64,000 nucleotides of DNA from TK10-74A sp965217625 (GCA_965217625.1 OZ244557.1:1674001-1738000), one strand, 5' to 3'; positions 28,777 through 38,658 are shown, counted from the stretch's first letter. Numbers and translations are program-made. Notes: generated from the letters alone by a model not told the origin.

Positions 28777-30360
28777 TCAATCCTCCGCCGGGGTGCGGGT
28801 CAGGGGCCCGCGTGGCGGCCGGCCGCCCCGCATCTCCCGATCGCCCTTCATGGCGATGCCGGGCAGCGCCAGCGCCGCGATCGCCCCCAGCACGGCGATG
28901 ACCGTCGCGATGCGGAAGATATCCGTGACCGCGGTGGCGAGCGCTGCGCGGGCGCTCCCGAGCGCCGCCTCCGACGTGCCCGGGCCCTCGGCATCGACCT
29001 CGGCGCGGAAGCGCTCGACCTCGGTCGGGTCGAGCAGGATCTGCGGCCGCTCGGCGAGCAACTCGGCGCCGGCGACGTCGGCCGTCGCCAGCCCGCCGGC
29101 GAAGCCGGCGATCAGCACGGAGCCGAAGACCGCGATGCCCATCGTGGCGCCGATCTGGCGGAAGAATTGCACCGACGACGTGCCCACGCCCAGCAGCCGA
29201 TGCGGCAGCGCGTTCTGCACGATCATCGAGTGCATCGGCATGGCCGCGCCCACGCCGATGCCCAGCAGCAGCATGTAGAGCCCGGTGAGGTTCTGGGACG
29301 AGCCCACATCCAACGTCGTGAGCAGGTACAGGCAGACGGCCATGATGCCGGCGCCGCCGACCGCGAGCGGGCGCGTGCTGCCGGTGCGATGCACGATCTG
29401 CCCCGCCACGGCCGCGCTGACCACGACGCCGCCCATCATCGGCATCGTCACGATGCCCGAGGCCGTCGCGGATGCGCCCTGCGCGCCCTGCAGAAAGAGC
29501 GGCATGAACTGCGCGCTGCCCATCATCGCGACGGAGGTCACGGCGGTGATCAGGATCGTGACGGCGTAGGCCCGCGTGCGAAACAGGCCCAGGGGGAGGA
29601 CCGGCTCGGCGGCGCGCGCTTCCGTCCAGATGAAGAGCATCAGCGCCACGGCCGCGATCGCGAACGACACGACGACCGGCGCCTCCCCCCAGCCGTATTC
29701 GTTGCCGGCCCACGACAGGGCCAGCAGCAGCGGCGTCGCCGCGATCACCAGCAGCAGCCCTCCGCGCCAGTCGATCGATGCGGACTGGGCTTGCACGTGG
29801 TGCGGGATGAAGCGCAGTGCGACCGGCAGCGCGATCAGCGCCAGCGGCACGTTGATGTAGAAGACCCAGCGCCAGCTGAGGTTGTCGGCGATGGCGCCGC
29901 CGGCCAGCGGCCCCACGATGCTGGCCAGGGCCCAGGTCGACGCGAACACGCCCAGCCAGCGCCCGCGCTCGCGGGGGCTGAAGATGTCGCCGACCATGGT
30001 GAAGGCCATAGCGTTGATCAGGCCGCCGCCCAGGCCCTGGATGGCCCGGTAGACGATCAGCGACGTCATGTCCTGCGCCGTCCCGGCCAGCACGGAACCG
30101 ACCAGGAACACGACGATGCCGGTCACCAGGATGGGCTTGCGACCGCGCAGGTCCGAGAGCTTGCCCACGATCGGCACGGTCACCGTCGAGGTCAGCATGT
30201 ACGACGTGAAGGGCCAGGCGAACAGGTCCAGCCCGCCCAGGTCGGCGATGATGCGAGGCATCGCCACGCTCATCACGGTCTGGTCCAGCGCCGACAGGAA
30301 CAGGGTGATCATCAGCGCGCCCATGATCACCGCCTTCTGGCGGCCGGGCAGGCGCATCAT
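28777..30360 (-). CDS. MFS drug:H+ antiporter, DHA2 (EmrB/QacA) family
   Basis: 527 residues, 14 predicted helices. Family motifs are visible: ALDQTVMSVAMPRI in helix 1 (motif D1), GKLSDLRGRKPIL (motif A) and LSWRWVFYINVPL (motif typical of DHA2). A large extracytoplasmic segment with GTSEAALGSARAAL precedes the last helix. ATG at 30360 (the first of two tandem ATGs) is chosen; no Shine-Dalgarno was found, and longer in-frame sequence upstream reads as antisense of the neighbouring gene. Substrate undefined; multidrug or metabolite export. Confidence 0.9.
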   Translation of the reverse strand: MMRLPGRQKAVIMGALMITLFLSALDQTVMSVAMPRIIADLGGLDLFAWPFTSYMLTSTVTVPIVGKLSDLRGRKPILVTGIVVFLVGSVLAGTAQDMTSLIVYRAIQGLGGGLINAMAFTMVGDIFSPRERGRWLGVFASTWALASIVGPLAGGAIADNLSWRWVFYINVPLALIALPVALRFIPHHVQAQSASIDWRGGLLLVIAATPLLLALSWAGNEYGWGEAPVVVSFAIAAVALMLFIWTEARAAEPVLPLGLFRTRAYAVTILITAVTSVAMMGSAQFMPLFLQGAQGASATASGIVTMPMMGGVVVSAAVAGQIVHRTGSTRPLAVGGAGIMAVCLYLLTTLDVGSSQNLTGLYMLLLGIGVGAAMPMHSMIVQNALPHRLLGVGTSSVQFFRQIGATMGIAVFGSVLIAGFAGGLATADVAGAELLAERPQILLDPTEVERFRAEVDAEGPGTSEAALGSARAALATAVTDIFRIATVIAVLGAIAALALPGIAMKGDREMRGGRPPRGPLTRTPAED

Positions 30361-30639
30361 GGGCGGGCGGGCGTCGTCAGGGCGGGCGTCGTGCGGACGG
30401 GTGGCTGTGGGCGTCGGCTCCGGTGGGGGGAGAGCGGCGAAAGGGGCGTCGGCCCGGCCGGGCGGCCGGGGGCGCGGGGATCGGAGTCGGAAGAAGTGCG
30501 GCACGCGGCCTCCGCGGGCCGGCGCGACCGGCCCCCGGCAGAATACTCGTGCGGCCCGCGCGCCCGGCCTGGCGCGTGTCGCCCCGATGTCTGTGCCCGC
30601 CGGGGCTGCGCCCCTGGCGCCCCCGCGTAGACTGCGCGC

Positions 30640-32001
30640 GTGGCGAAACGCATCTCCGACGGCTGGACGCGCTCCTTCCGGGAGGACACCGAAGGCGGCA
30701 TCTTCTACGGCTGGTGGATGGTCGGCGCCGGCTTCCTGATGAAGATGCTCTACGCGCTGCTGGTCTTCCAGGCCTTCGGCGCGTACGTGGCGGTGCTGCG
30801 CGAGGAATTCGGCTGGAGCAAGACCCTGTTCGCGGTGGCGTTCTCGATGTCGCGCGTCGAGAGCGGCGTGATGGGGCCGGCGCAGGGCTGGCTGGTGGAT
30901 CGCATCGGGCCGCGGCGCGTGATGCAGATCGGCCTCGTGGTCATGGCGCTGGGCTTCTTCTGGTTCAGCCGCATCAACTCGCCCGAGATGTTCGTGTTGT
31001 CGTTCTTCGTCATCTCGCTGGGGGCCGGGCTGGCCGGCTTCATGACCCTGACGATCGCGGTCGTGAAGTGGTTCGAGCGACGCCGCGCGACGGCCCTGGG
31101 CCTGATGTCGACCGGAATGGCCGTCGGCGGGCTGCTGATCCCGCTGCTGATCCTGGCGCTGGGCACGTTCGGCTGGCGCGACACGGCGTTCGTGTCCGGC
31201 ATCCTCGTGCTGCTGATCGGGTTCCCGATCACGCTGGTCATGCGCACGGCACCCGAGGAGCACGGCCATCACGTCGACGGACGGCGCGACCTCTCGCCGG
31301 CGCAGGCCGTGCGGGCGCAGCGCCCCGACTTCACCACGCGGCAGGCGCTGCGCACGCGGGCCTTCTGGTTCATCTCGCTGGGCCACGCGTCGGCCGTGTT
31401 GATCGTCTCCGCCGTGATGGTGCACCTGATCGTCTACGTCAACGAGGACCTCGGCTACTCGCTGGGCTTCGCGGGCGCGATGGTGTCGCTGATGACCGCC
31501 TGCATGATGGTGGGGCAGGTGGGCGGCGGCTTCCTGGGCGATCGCCTCAACAAGCGCCTCCTGGTCGTCGGGTGCATGGCGGGGCACGTGCTGGGCTTGC
31601 TCATCCTGGCCAACGCGACGGCCCTCTGGATGCTGCTGCTCTTCTCGATCGTGCACGGGCTCTCCTGGGGCACGCGCGGCCCGCAGATGGCCGCCATCCG
31701 GGCCGACTACTTCGGCCGATCGTCGTTCGGCACGATCATGGGCTTCTCCTCGATGATCGTGATGTTCGGCATGATGCTGGGGCCGATCATCGCCGGCGTC
31801 ATGGCCGACGCGACCGACAGCTATACCACCGGCTTCAACCTGCTCGCCGCGATGGCCGCCGCGGGATCGATCTTCTTCATCATGGCCCGGCCGCCGCCGC
31901 GGCCCGTCGCGGCCGGCGTCCCGGCCCCGCGACCCGCGCTGACCCGTCATACTGAGTCGGCGGGGGCCAGCCCGCGCAGCGGAACCGAGGGGGCACGATG
32001 A
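30640..32001 (+). CDS. MFS transporter, OFA/monocarboxylate-like
   Basis: 453 residues, GTG start at 30640. 12 helices; FYGWWMVGAGFLMKM opens helix 1, LVDRIGPRRVMQIGL is the motif-A loop, and GDRLNKRLL its counterpart in the second half. Stop overlaps the start of the carboxyltransferase gene by ATGA, so the two are translationally coupled and probably co-transcribed. That linkage suggests the carrier imports an acid that is activated and carboxylated (or decarboxylated) by the downstream enzymes (inference). Confidence 0.88.
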   Translation: MAKRISDGWTRSFREDTEGGIFYGWWMVGAGFLMKMLYALLVFQAFGAYVAVLREEFGWSKTLFAVAFSMSRVESGVMGPAQGWLVDRIGPRRVMQIGLVVMALGFFWFSRINSPEMFVLSFFVISLGAGLAGFMTLTIAVVKWFERRRATALGLMSTGMAVGGLLIPLLILALGTFGWRDTAFVSGILVLLIGFPITLVMRTAPEEHGHHVDGRRDLSPAQAVRAQRPDFTTRQALRTRAFWFISLGHASAVLIVSAVMVHLIVYVNEDLGYSLGFAGAMVSLMTACMMVGQVGGGFLGDRLNKRLLVVGCMAGHVLGLLILANATALWMLLLFSIVHGLSWGTRGPQMAAIRADYFGRSSFGTIMGFSSMIVMFGMMLGPIIAGVMADATDSYTTGFNLLAAMAAAGSIFFIMARPPPRPVAAGVPAPRPALTRHTESAGASPRSGTEGAR

Positions 32002-33566
32002 CATCAGCAGTGACTTCAGCAGCGACACCAGCAGCGACTCGCGACGGCATGGGGGAACTGCGGCATCGGCGCGCGGTGGCGGCCGGGCTCGGCGGTCCCG
32101 AGCGGGTGCAGCGTCAGCACGACCGCGGCCTGCTCACCGCGCGCGAGCGCGTGGATCTGCTGCTCGACGCGGGCACGGGCATCCCCTTCGGGCCGTTGGT
32201 GCATTCCGGCGTGCCCGGCGAAGAGGACCGCACCATGGGCGACGGCCAACTGCTCGGCTTCGGGCAGGTCGATGGCCGCTGGGTGGCCTACGAGGCCAGC
32301 GACGCCACGATCAAGGGCGCCTCCGGCGGGGCCGGGTCGGCGCGGCGGCGGCGCGCCTTCCACCGCGTGGTCGAGACGACGGGGCTGCCCATGTTCGGGC
32401 TGATGCAGGGCGGCGGCGCCCGCATCACCGACATCGTCACGTCGCGATTCGCCGGACTCCACGGCCCCAACGTCGGCGATCGGCTGGCCTTCCCGCGGCG
32501 CGGCGCGCACCTGATCGCGGTGCTGGGCAACTACTACGGCCCCGGTCCCACCATCGACGGCGACTACCGGGTGATGACGGCGCCGTCGAACTTCTCGGTC
32601 AGCAGCCCCCCGATCGTGGAGGAGGCCACGGGCGAGAAGGTCTCCCGCTTCGACCTGGGCGGCGCGGCGGTGCACGCCAAGATCACCGGCGAGATCGACG
32701 GCATCGTGCCCGACGACGCGGCGGCCATCGCGCAGCTGCGGCGGGTGTTCTCGTACCTGCCGGCCAATGCCTGGGAGGACGCCCCCGTCGTGCGCACGGG
32801 CGACCCTTGGGACCGCCGCGAGGAGTCGCTTCGCGACCTCGTGCCGGAGCGGCCGGGCCGGGTCTACAACGTCAAGAAGGCGATCGCGGCGGTGGTGGAC
32901 CGCGACTCCTACATCGAGTGGATGCCGGACTTCGCCAAGCAGCTCACGTGCGGCATCGCGCGGCTCGACGGCCACACGGTGGTCGTGATCGCCAACCAGC
33001 CCGGCGTGCGCGCCGGCTCGCTCGACGTCGAATCGGGCACGAAGGTCCGGCGCATGCTGAAGACCTGCGAGTTGCTGCGGCTGCCGCTGGTCGCCTTCAT
33101 CGACGTGCCCGGCGTGCTGCCCACCGTCGAGGAGGAGCACCGGCGGCTGCAGGACGCCGTCTGGGGCCTCGGCGTCGACCGCGTGCGGCTGCCGCAGCCC
33201 AAGATCAGCGTCATCCTGCGCAAGGCCTACGGCTTCGCGATCTTCGCGATGAGCGGCGCCGACCCCGAGTGGTACTCGTACGCTTGGCCCAGCGCGCAGA
33301 TCGCGTTCGTGGGGCCGGAGCCGGGGGTGCGCGTGGCGTACCGCAAGCAGTGGCAGGCGGCGGCTGACAAGGACGCCTTCATCGCCAGCTACGCCGAGCA
33401 GATCCGTCGCGATTCGGAGCCGTGGGCGGGCGCGCAGATGGACTACCTGGACGACGTGATCGACCCCGCGGCGACGCGCCCCACGCTGGTGCGCGCGCTG
33501 GCCGTCGCGCGCGAACGGATGCGCAACTCGGAGGCGCACCGCGGCTGGGATCGCCCGCGCGGCTGA
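31998..33566 (+). CDS. Acyl-CoA carboxylase-type carboxyltransferase, paralogue 1
   Basis: 522 residues, the length of PccB/AccD-type carboxyltransferases. Family features: LLTARERVDLLLDAGT, DATIKGASGGAGS, LMQGGGARI (N-terminal oxyanion region) and the C-terminal half GTKVRRMLKTCELLRLPLVAFIDVPGVLP with the acyl-CoA oxyanion loop. It transfers CO2 between biotin and an acyl-CoA, or works in reverse. No biotin carboxylase or biotin carrier gene is in the window. The first 20 residues are a Ser/Ala/Thr-rich extension. Closely similar to the next gene, so a tandem duplication. Confidence 0.88.
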   Translation: MTSAVTSAATPAATRDGMGELRHRRAVAAGLGGPERVQRQHDRGLLTARERVDLLLDAGTGIPFGPLVHSGVPGEEDRTMGDGQLLGFGQVDGRWVAYEASDATIKGASGGAGSARRRRAFHRVVETTGLPMFGLMQGGGARITDIVTSRFAGLHGPNVGDRLAFPRRGAHLIAVLGNYYGPGPTIDGDYRVMTAPSNFSVSSPPIVEEATGEKVSRFDLGGAAVHAKITGEIDGIVPDDAAAIAQLRRVFSYLPANAWEDAPVVRTGDPWDRREESLRDLVPERPGRVYNVKKAIAAVVDRDSYIEWMPDFAKQLTCGIARLDGHTVVVIANQPGVRAGSLDVESGTKVRRMLKTCELLRLPLVAFIDVPGVLPTVEEEHRRLQDAVWGLGVDRVRLPQPKISVILRKAYGFAIFAMSGADPEWYSYAWPSAQIAFVGPEPGVRVAYRKQWQAAADKDAFIASYAEQIRRDSEPWAGAQMDYLDDVIDPAATRPTLVRALAVARERMRNSEAHRGWDRPRG

Positions 33567-33662
33567 GCCGGTCGCGGCGCCGCGCGCCGGACCCGCGCCC
33601 TCGACCGAAATCGGGGGCGCGGGTATACCAAAGCCTCTGGACGATGAGCAGCGGCGAGGGAG

Positions 33663-35216
33663 ATGCCGGTGACGCACGCGGCGATCAAAGGCGGCATCGC
33701 GGAGCTCGTCCGGCGCCGCACGATCGCGGCGGGCCTGGGCGGCCCCGAGCGGGTCCAGCGTCAGCACGATCGCGGCTTCCTGACCGCGCGCGAGCGCGTC
33801 GATCTGCTGCTCGATCCGGGCACGGCCGTGCCCTTCGGCCCGCTGGTTAACTCCGGCGTGCCGGGCGAAGAGCATCGCACCATGGGCGACGGCCAACTGA
33901 TGGGCTTCGGCCAGATCGACGGCCGCTGGATCGCCTACTCGGCCAGCGACGCGACGATCAAGGGCGCCTCGGGCGGGGCGGGCTCGATGCGGCGCGGCGG
34001 CGCGTTCGAGCGCATCGTCGCCGACGCGGGGCTGCCCCGCATCGGCCTGATGCAGGGTGGCGGGGCCCGCATCACCGACATCGTCTCGTCGCGCTTCGCG
34101 GGCTTCCCGGGGCCGGCGCACATCTCCCGGCACCAGGGCTACCCGCGCCGCGGCGCGCTGCTGACGGCCGTGATGGGCAACTACTACGCCCCCTGGAGCG
34201 TCGCCGACGCCGACTTCCGGATCATGACGGAGCACTCGAACTTCTCGGTCAGCAGCCCGCCGATCGTGGAGGAGGCGACGGGCGAGGTCGTGACGCCGTA
34301 CGAGTTGGGCGGGCGCGACATCCACGCCAAGGTCACGGGCGAGATCGACACCATCGTCGCCGACGACGCGGCCGCGATCGCCATGTTGCGCCGCGCCTTC
34401 TCGTACTTCCCGGCCAACGCCTGGGAGGAGCCGCCCGTCGTGCGGACGGGCGATCCGCCGGACCGCATGGAGGAGTCGCTGCGCACGCTGGTGCCGTCCA
34501 AGCCGCGGCGCGCGTTCAACGTCAAGAAGGCGATCACGGCCGTCATGGACCGCGGATCGTTCATCGAGTGGATGCCGGAGTTCGCGAGGCAGCTCGTCTG
34601 CGGCATCGCCCGGCTCGACGGGCACACGGTGACCGTGATCGGCAACCAGCCCGCGGTGCGGGCGGGCTCGCTCGACGCGAAGTCCAGCATCAAGGTGCGG
34701 CGCATGATGCGCGTCGCGCAGGCGATGCGCCTCCCCACCGTCTCCTTCATCGACACGCCGGGCGTGCTGCCGACCGTCGAGGAGGAGCACCAGCGCCTGC
34801 TGGACGGCCTCGTCGACATGTTCGCGGAGCGGATCGCGCTCACCCAGCCGACGATCGCCGTGCACCTGCGCAAGGGCTACGGCGCGGCCATCTTCGCGAT
34901 GCACGGCGCCGACCCCGAGTGGTACTCCGTAGCCTGGCCCAGCGCGCAGATCGCCTTCGTGGGGCCGGAGCCGGGCGTGCGCGTCGCCTATCGCAAGCAG
35001 TGGCAGGCGGCGGCCGACAAGGACGCCTTCATCGCCGAGCACGCCAAGGTGATCCAGAAGAACTCCGAGCCCTGGGTGGCCGCGCAGCTGGACTTCCTCG
35101 ACGATGTCATCGACCCGGCCGCGACCCGGCCGATTCTGGTGCGAGCGCTGGCCACGGCCCGCGCCCGCGTCCGCAACTCCGAGCGCCACCGAGGATGGGA
35201 GCGACCGCATGCCTGA
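33663..35216 (+). CDS. Acyl-CoA carboxylase-type carboxyltransferase, paralogue 2
   Basis: 517 residues, aligning end to end with paralogue 1, with long identical runs such as GLGGPERVQRQHDRG and VSSPPIVEEATGE. LMQGGGARITDIV and FIDTPGVLPTVEEEHQR hold the two oxyanion regions. ATG at 33663 follows a purine-rich CGAGGGAG. It is separated by 96 bases from paralogue 1 and overlaps the third paralogue by 8 bases. Acyl substrate not predictable. The two near copies could form a mixed hexamer or have divergent acyl specificity. Confidence 0.88.
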   Translation: MPVTHAAIKGGIAELVRRRTIAAGLGGPERVQRQHDRGFLTARERVDLLLDPGTAVPFGPLVNSGVPGEEHRTMGDGQLMGFGQIDGRWIAYSASDATIKGASGGAGSMRRGGAFERIVADAGLPRIGLMQGGGARITDIVSSRFAGFPGPAHISRHQGYPRRGALLTAVMGNYYAPWSVADADFRIMTEHSNFSVSSPPIVEEATGEVVTPYELGGRDIHAKVTGEIDTIVADDAAAIAMLRRAFSYFPANAWEEPPVVRTGDPPDRMEESLRTLVPSKPRRAFNVKKAITAVMDRGSFIEWMPEFARQLVCGIARLDGHTVTVIGNQPAVRAGSLDAKSSIKVRRMMRVAQAMRLPTVSFIDTPGVLPTVEEEHQRLLDGLVDMFAERIALTQPTIAVHLRKGYGAAIFAMHGADPEWYSVAWPSAQIAFVGPEPGVRVAYRKQWQAAADKDAFIAEHAKVIQKNSEPWVAAQLDFLDDVIDPAATRPILVRALATARARVRNSERHRGWERPHA

Positions 35217-36588
35217 GCAAACCGAACCGAGCGGCCTGGAGCGCGTCTTCGCCGAGCACGACGCCGTCGATGCGTTCGACCGCGAGCGGGCGCTGGGCCC
35301 CGGCGAGCTGTCGCCGCGCGCGCGCGTGCGGGCCCTGATCGACGCCGGCAGCGACAGCTTCGTGGAGCTGGGCGCGCGCACGCGGTCGCAGCGCCCCGAG
35401 GCGCGCGAGTCGAGCTACGGCGACGGCGTGGTCACGGCGTTCGGCGAAGTCGCCGGGCGCATGACGGCGGTCCTCGCCGACGACCCCGTCGCGATGGCCC
35501 AGAGCGACGGCGGCGTGGGCAAGAACAAGCGCATCCGCACGCTGATGCACGCGGCGCAGGGCTGCCTGCCCGTGGTCTACTTCGCGCAGGCCGCCCCCGC
35601 CGACCTGCCCGCTCCGCAGGAGGGCGGCCTGCTGGGCCGCTACTCCGACGGCCCCCTGATCGTGCCCGAGGTGCACTTCGACGACCGCGTGGCCCCGATC
35701 ATCACCATCCTGGGCGGCGAAGTCGCCCCCGAGTTGGAGGCGCTGGCGCTCGACTCGGACGTCGTGCTGCGGACGCCGGGCGGCGCGGCGACGCCGATCC
35801 CGTCGGACCTCAGCCTGCCGGACGACGCCGGCGCCATCGCGACCGCCGCCACGTTGATGCGGCTGATCCCCACCCGCGACGCCACGGCCCTGCAACGGTC
35901 CGGCGACACCCCGGCCCCGCCCAGCCTCGGCCTGCCCGACACGGGCGCGTCTGACCTGGGCGCCGCGAGCGTCGTGGAGGCCCTCTGCGACGGCGGCGCC
36001 ATCGTCCCCTTCGCGGCGGACGACGCGTTCGCCGCGGGGCTGGCGGGCATCGACGGCTACGCGGTCGCCTACGTCGTGGGCGGCGGCGCCGTCTTCACGC
36101 GCGCCCAGCTCGAGATCTTCCGGCGCGTGGTGGGGATCGGGGCCCGCTTCGCGATGCCGCTGCTGCTGGTGCAGCACGGCGTCGCCTACGACGAGGAGGC
36201 GCTGAGCACGACCGACTACCGCCGCCTGGTGGGCGACATCGCGGCCACGATCCACGGCGCCGACACGCCCAAGCTCGCGATCATCTCGCGCCGGGGCCAG
36301 TCCGCCGGCGACTTCATCCTGGGCGGGCGGGAGTTGGGCACGCACTACGTCGTCGCCTGGCCCGACGCCGACGTCTCGACCAGCGAGGCGTCGCCGTTCA
36401 CGGCCGCGCGCGCCGGGGCGCTGGACGGCACGGGCCCCTGGGACGCCTCCGGCCTGGCCCTCGTGGACGACGTAGTCGCGCCGAGCGAGACGCGCGCCCG
36501 CCTCGCCACGATGCTGGAGATCATGGCCCCCATCCGCGCGCTGCCACCCATCGTCGAGGACAAGAAGGGGCGCGTCCCCTACCGCTGA
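35209..36588 (+). CDS. Divergent carboxyltransferase-fold protein (third member of cluster)
   Basis: 459 residues. It opens MPEQTEPSGLERVF; ATG at 35209 overlaps the previous gene. It retains the crotonase-like carboxyltransferase layout (LSPRARVRALIDAGSDSFVELG, GDGVVTAFGEVAG, QSDGGVGKNKRI, and a late KLAIISRRGQSAGDFILGG), but the GGGAR oxyanion segment of the two neighbours is replaced by FAQAAPADL. It may therefore be a structural or regulatory subunit, or a carboxyltransferase with a different substrate. Its last 90 bases recur as an isolated fragment at 40626-40724. Confidence 0.75.
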   Translation: MPEQTEPSGLERVFAEHDAVDAFDRERALGPGELSPRARVRALIDAGSDSFVELGARTRSQRPEARESSYGDGVVTAFGEVAGRMTAVLADDPVAMAQSDGGVGKNKRIRTLMHAAQGCLPVVYFAQAAPADLPAPQEGGLLGRYSDGPLIVPEVHFDDRVAPIITILGGEVAPELEALALDSDVVLRTPGGAATPIPSDLSLPDDAGAIATAATLMRLIPTRDATALQRSGDTPAPPSLGLPDTGASDLGAASVVEALCDGGAIVPFAADDAFAAGLAGIDGYAVAYVVGGGAVFTRAQLEIFRRVVGIGARFAMPLLLVQHGVAYDEEALSTTDYRRLVGDIAATIHGADTPKLAIISRRGQSAGDFILGGRELGTHYVVAWPDADVSTSEASPFTAARAGALDGTGPWDASGLALVDDVVAPSETRARLATMLEIMAPIRALPPIVEDKKGRVPYR

Positions 36589-36616
36589 GCCGGCGCCGCC
36601 CGCGCGGCCCGTCCAG

Positions 36617-37552
36617 CTAGCGGATATTGCGCAGGCGTGGATCGAAGGCGTCGCGCACGCCGTCGCCGACGAAGTTGAACGCCATCACCATCAGGATGAT
36701 CCCGACGGCCGGGCCGATGATGGGCCAGCCGTTGCGCGTGACCAGCGTCTCGTAGGCCGACGAGACCATGCCGCCCCAGGCGGGCGTGGGCGGCTGCACG
36801 CCGGCGCCGATGAAGCTGAGCCCGGCCTCGACGAGGATGATGCCCGCGGCCGACAGCGACGCCAGCACCATGATGGGGGCGACGACGTTGGGCAGCAGGT
36901 GCCGCAGCATGATCCGGCTCGGTCCGGCCCCGAGGGCCCGGGCCGCGTCGATGTACACGCTCTGCTTGATCTGCAGCACGACGCCGCGCGTCAGCCGCGC
37001 GTAGCCCGGCGACCAGACGATGCCGATGACGATCATCGTGTTGGTGATGCTGGGCCCCAGCGCCGCCGTGACCGCGAGGATCAGAATCAGGCCCGGCAGC
37101 GCCATGACGGCGTCGACGACGCGCATGATCACCAGCTCGTCCAGCTTGCCGCCGATGTAGCCGGCGAGCAGCCCCAGCGGCACCCCGATGCCCATGGCCA
37201 CGCCGATCGCCGCCAGGACGATCTGCCAGGCGATGCGCGCGCCGAAGATCGAGCGGCTGAGCACGTCGCGCCCCAGGGCGTCGGTGCCGGCGATGTGGTC
37301 CAGGCTGGGCGGGTTGAAGACGCCGTGCAGCGTGAGGTTTGGCTCCAGGGGGTCGGCCGGCGCGATCAGCGGTGCGAACGCGGCCACGATGCCGAAGGCG
37401 AACAGGAGCGCGGCCCCCACGACGGCGGGGCGGTTGCGGGCGTAGACGCGCACGATCGCCCGCGTCTCGCGGTACCAATGCTGGTCAGCGACATCGCGCA
37501 GCGCGAATGAGGGCGCCGCCGCGCGGTCGGAGGGGGTCGTGTCGGTGCTCAT
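36617..37552 (-). CDS. ABC transporter permease, DppC/OppC type (system 2)
   Basis: 311 residues. A 45-residue cytoplasmic N-terminus with DQHWYRETRAIVRVYARNRP, then the first helix and the BPD_transp_1 domain. The EAA loop is AARALGAGPSRIMLRHLLPN. It ends GDGVRDAFDPRLRNIR. ATG overlaps the upstream dppB-like stop by 4 bases. Part of the SBP-DppB-DppC operon 36617-40473. It converges on the carboxyltransferase cluster with a gap of only 28 bases. Confidence 0.9.
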   Translation of the reverse strand: MSTDTTPSDRAAAPSFALRDVADQHWYRETRAIVRVYARNRPAVVGAALLFAFGIVAAFAPLIAPADPLEPNLTLHGVFNPPSLDHIAGTDALGRDVLSRSIFGARIAWQIVLAAIGVAMGIGVPLGLLAGYIGGKLDELVIMRVVDAVMALPGLILILAVTAALGPSITNTMIVIGIVWSPGYARLTRGVVLQIKQSVYIDAARALGAGPSRIMLRHLLPNVVAPIMVLASLSAAGIILVEAGLSFIGAGVQPPTPAWGGMVSSAYETLVTRNGWPIIGPAVGIILMVMAFNFVGDGVRDAFDPRLRNIR

Positions 37553-38508
37553 GCGGCGCTGCTTCCGGATCGGATGCGGGGGTCCAGGAACGGGTAGGAG
37601 AGGTCGACGATCAGGTTGACGAAGACGACCGCCACGGCGAAGAACATGACGACGTTCTGCACGACCGCGAAATCCTGGCTGATGACGACCGCGTCGACGA
37701 AGAGGCGGCCCATGCCGGGGATCGCGAAGACGCTCTCCGTGATCACGGCGCCGCTGAAGATCAGCCCGGACTGGAAGCCGAAAACGGTGACGATCGGGAT
37801 CAGGGCGTTGCGCAGCCCGTGCCGGACGATGACGACCCGCCCCTGCAGCCCCTTCGCGCGGGCCGTGCGGATGTAGTCGTCGTTGAGCACGTTGATCATC
37901 GCCGACCGCGTCTGCCGCATCAGCAGCGTGGTCGCGGTCAGCGAGATGGCGATGACGGGCATCGCCATGAGCCGCAGGTTCTCGATCGGATTCTCCCAGA
38001 TCGGCACATAGCCCACGATGGGCAGCCAGCCAAACTGCAGGCCCAGCAGGAGCACCAAGCCGATGCCGGTGAGGAACTCGGGGATCGAGTTGCCGATGAT
38101 CATCATCGTGCTGGCCGTGACCTCGCGCTTGGATCCCGGTCGCAGCGCCGCCAGCACCCCGATCGGGATGGCCACCGCAACCACCACGAAGAGGCTGAGC
38201 AGGCCCAACTCCATCGTCGCGGCGATGCGGCGCTCGAAGATGTCGTTCTGCGGGATCTGCGTGACGAGGGTCAGGCCCAGATCACCCTGCAACAGGTTGA
38301 AGATCCAGCGCCCGTAGCGCTCGTGCAGCGGCAGGTTCAGCCCCAGGCGCTCCTTCGTGAACTCGATCAGTTCCGGGGTGGCGTTGATGCCCGTGACCGC
38401 GAACGCCGGGTCGCCCGGCAGGACGTTCATCAGCAAGAAGGAGAGGATGCTGATCACCCAGAGGACGAAGATCGAGGAGACGACGCGGGTGCCGGAGTAG
38501 CGAAGCAT
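37549..38508 (-). CDS. ABC transporter permease, DppB/OppB type (system 2)
   Basis: 319 residues, starting MLRYSGTRVVSSIFVLWVIS with GAGGAAGG upstream. Standard DppB features: LMNVLPGDPAF after helix 1, an acidic/polar periplasmic segment ending in ARYGRWIFNLLQGDLGLT-like sequence, the EAA loop YIRTARAKGLQGRVVIVRHG and a C-terminal YPFLDPRIRSG. Pairs with the DppC subunit downstream. Confidence 0.9.
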   Translation of the reverse strand: MLRYSGTRVVSSIFVLWVISILSFLLMNVLPGDPAFAVTGINATPELIEFTKERLGLNLPLHERYGRWIFNLLQGDLGLTLVTQIPQNDIFERRIAATMELGLLSLFVVVAVAIPIGVLAALRPGSKREVTASTMMIIGNSIPEFLTGIGLVLLLGLQFGWLPIVGYVPIWENPIENLRLMAMPVIAISLTATTLLMRQTRSAMINVLNDDYIRTARAKGLQGRVVIVRHGLRNALIPIVTVFGFQSGLIFSGAVITESVFAIPGMGRLFVDAVVISQDFAVVQNVVMFFAVAVVFVNLIVDLSYPFLDPRIRSGSSAA

Positions 38509-38572
38509 CAGCCTTCCTCGGACGAGGGCCGGCCGCACAGCGGCGGCGCCGTCCGATGGGAGCGGACGGCAG

Positions 38573-38602
38573 CGCGACGGCCGTCAGTCGACGGCCGTCG
38601 CG
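38573..38602 (-). promoter_or_regulatory. Intra-operon stem-loop, system 2
   Basis: Perfect 13-base-pair stem (38573-38585 with 38590-38602; core GCGACGGCCGTC) and loop AGTC, between the binding-protein stop (38659) and the dppB-like start (38508). A stem of this strength without a U tract could stall exonuclease or partly terminate, raising binding-protein output over permease. The position matches hairpins in the other three ABC operons. Confidence 0.6.
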
Positions 38603-38658
38603 GGAAAGCCCTGGGGAGGCGGGGTGGGAGGCCCCGCCTCCGATTGATGGCGCTCCAT

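Noticed and set aside
30361..32028. Long N-terminal extension of the DHA2 transporter
   Set aside because: The extra codons are antisense to the MFS carrier gene and translate into low-complexity Arg/His/Gln sequence. The family begins at about 30360.
32016..35381. Very long open frame opposite the carboxyltransferase genes
   Set aside because: It is a codon-bias shadow: His/Arg/Asp-rich and without domains, while the plus strand has full family motifs.
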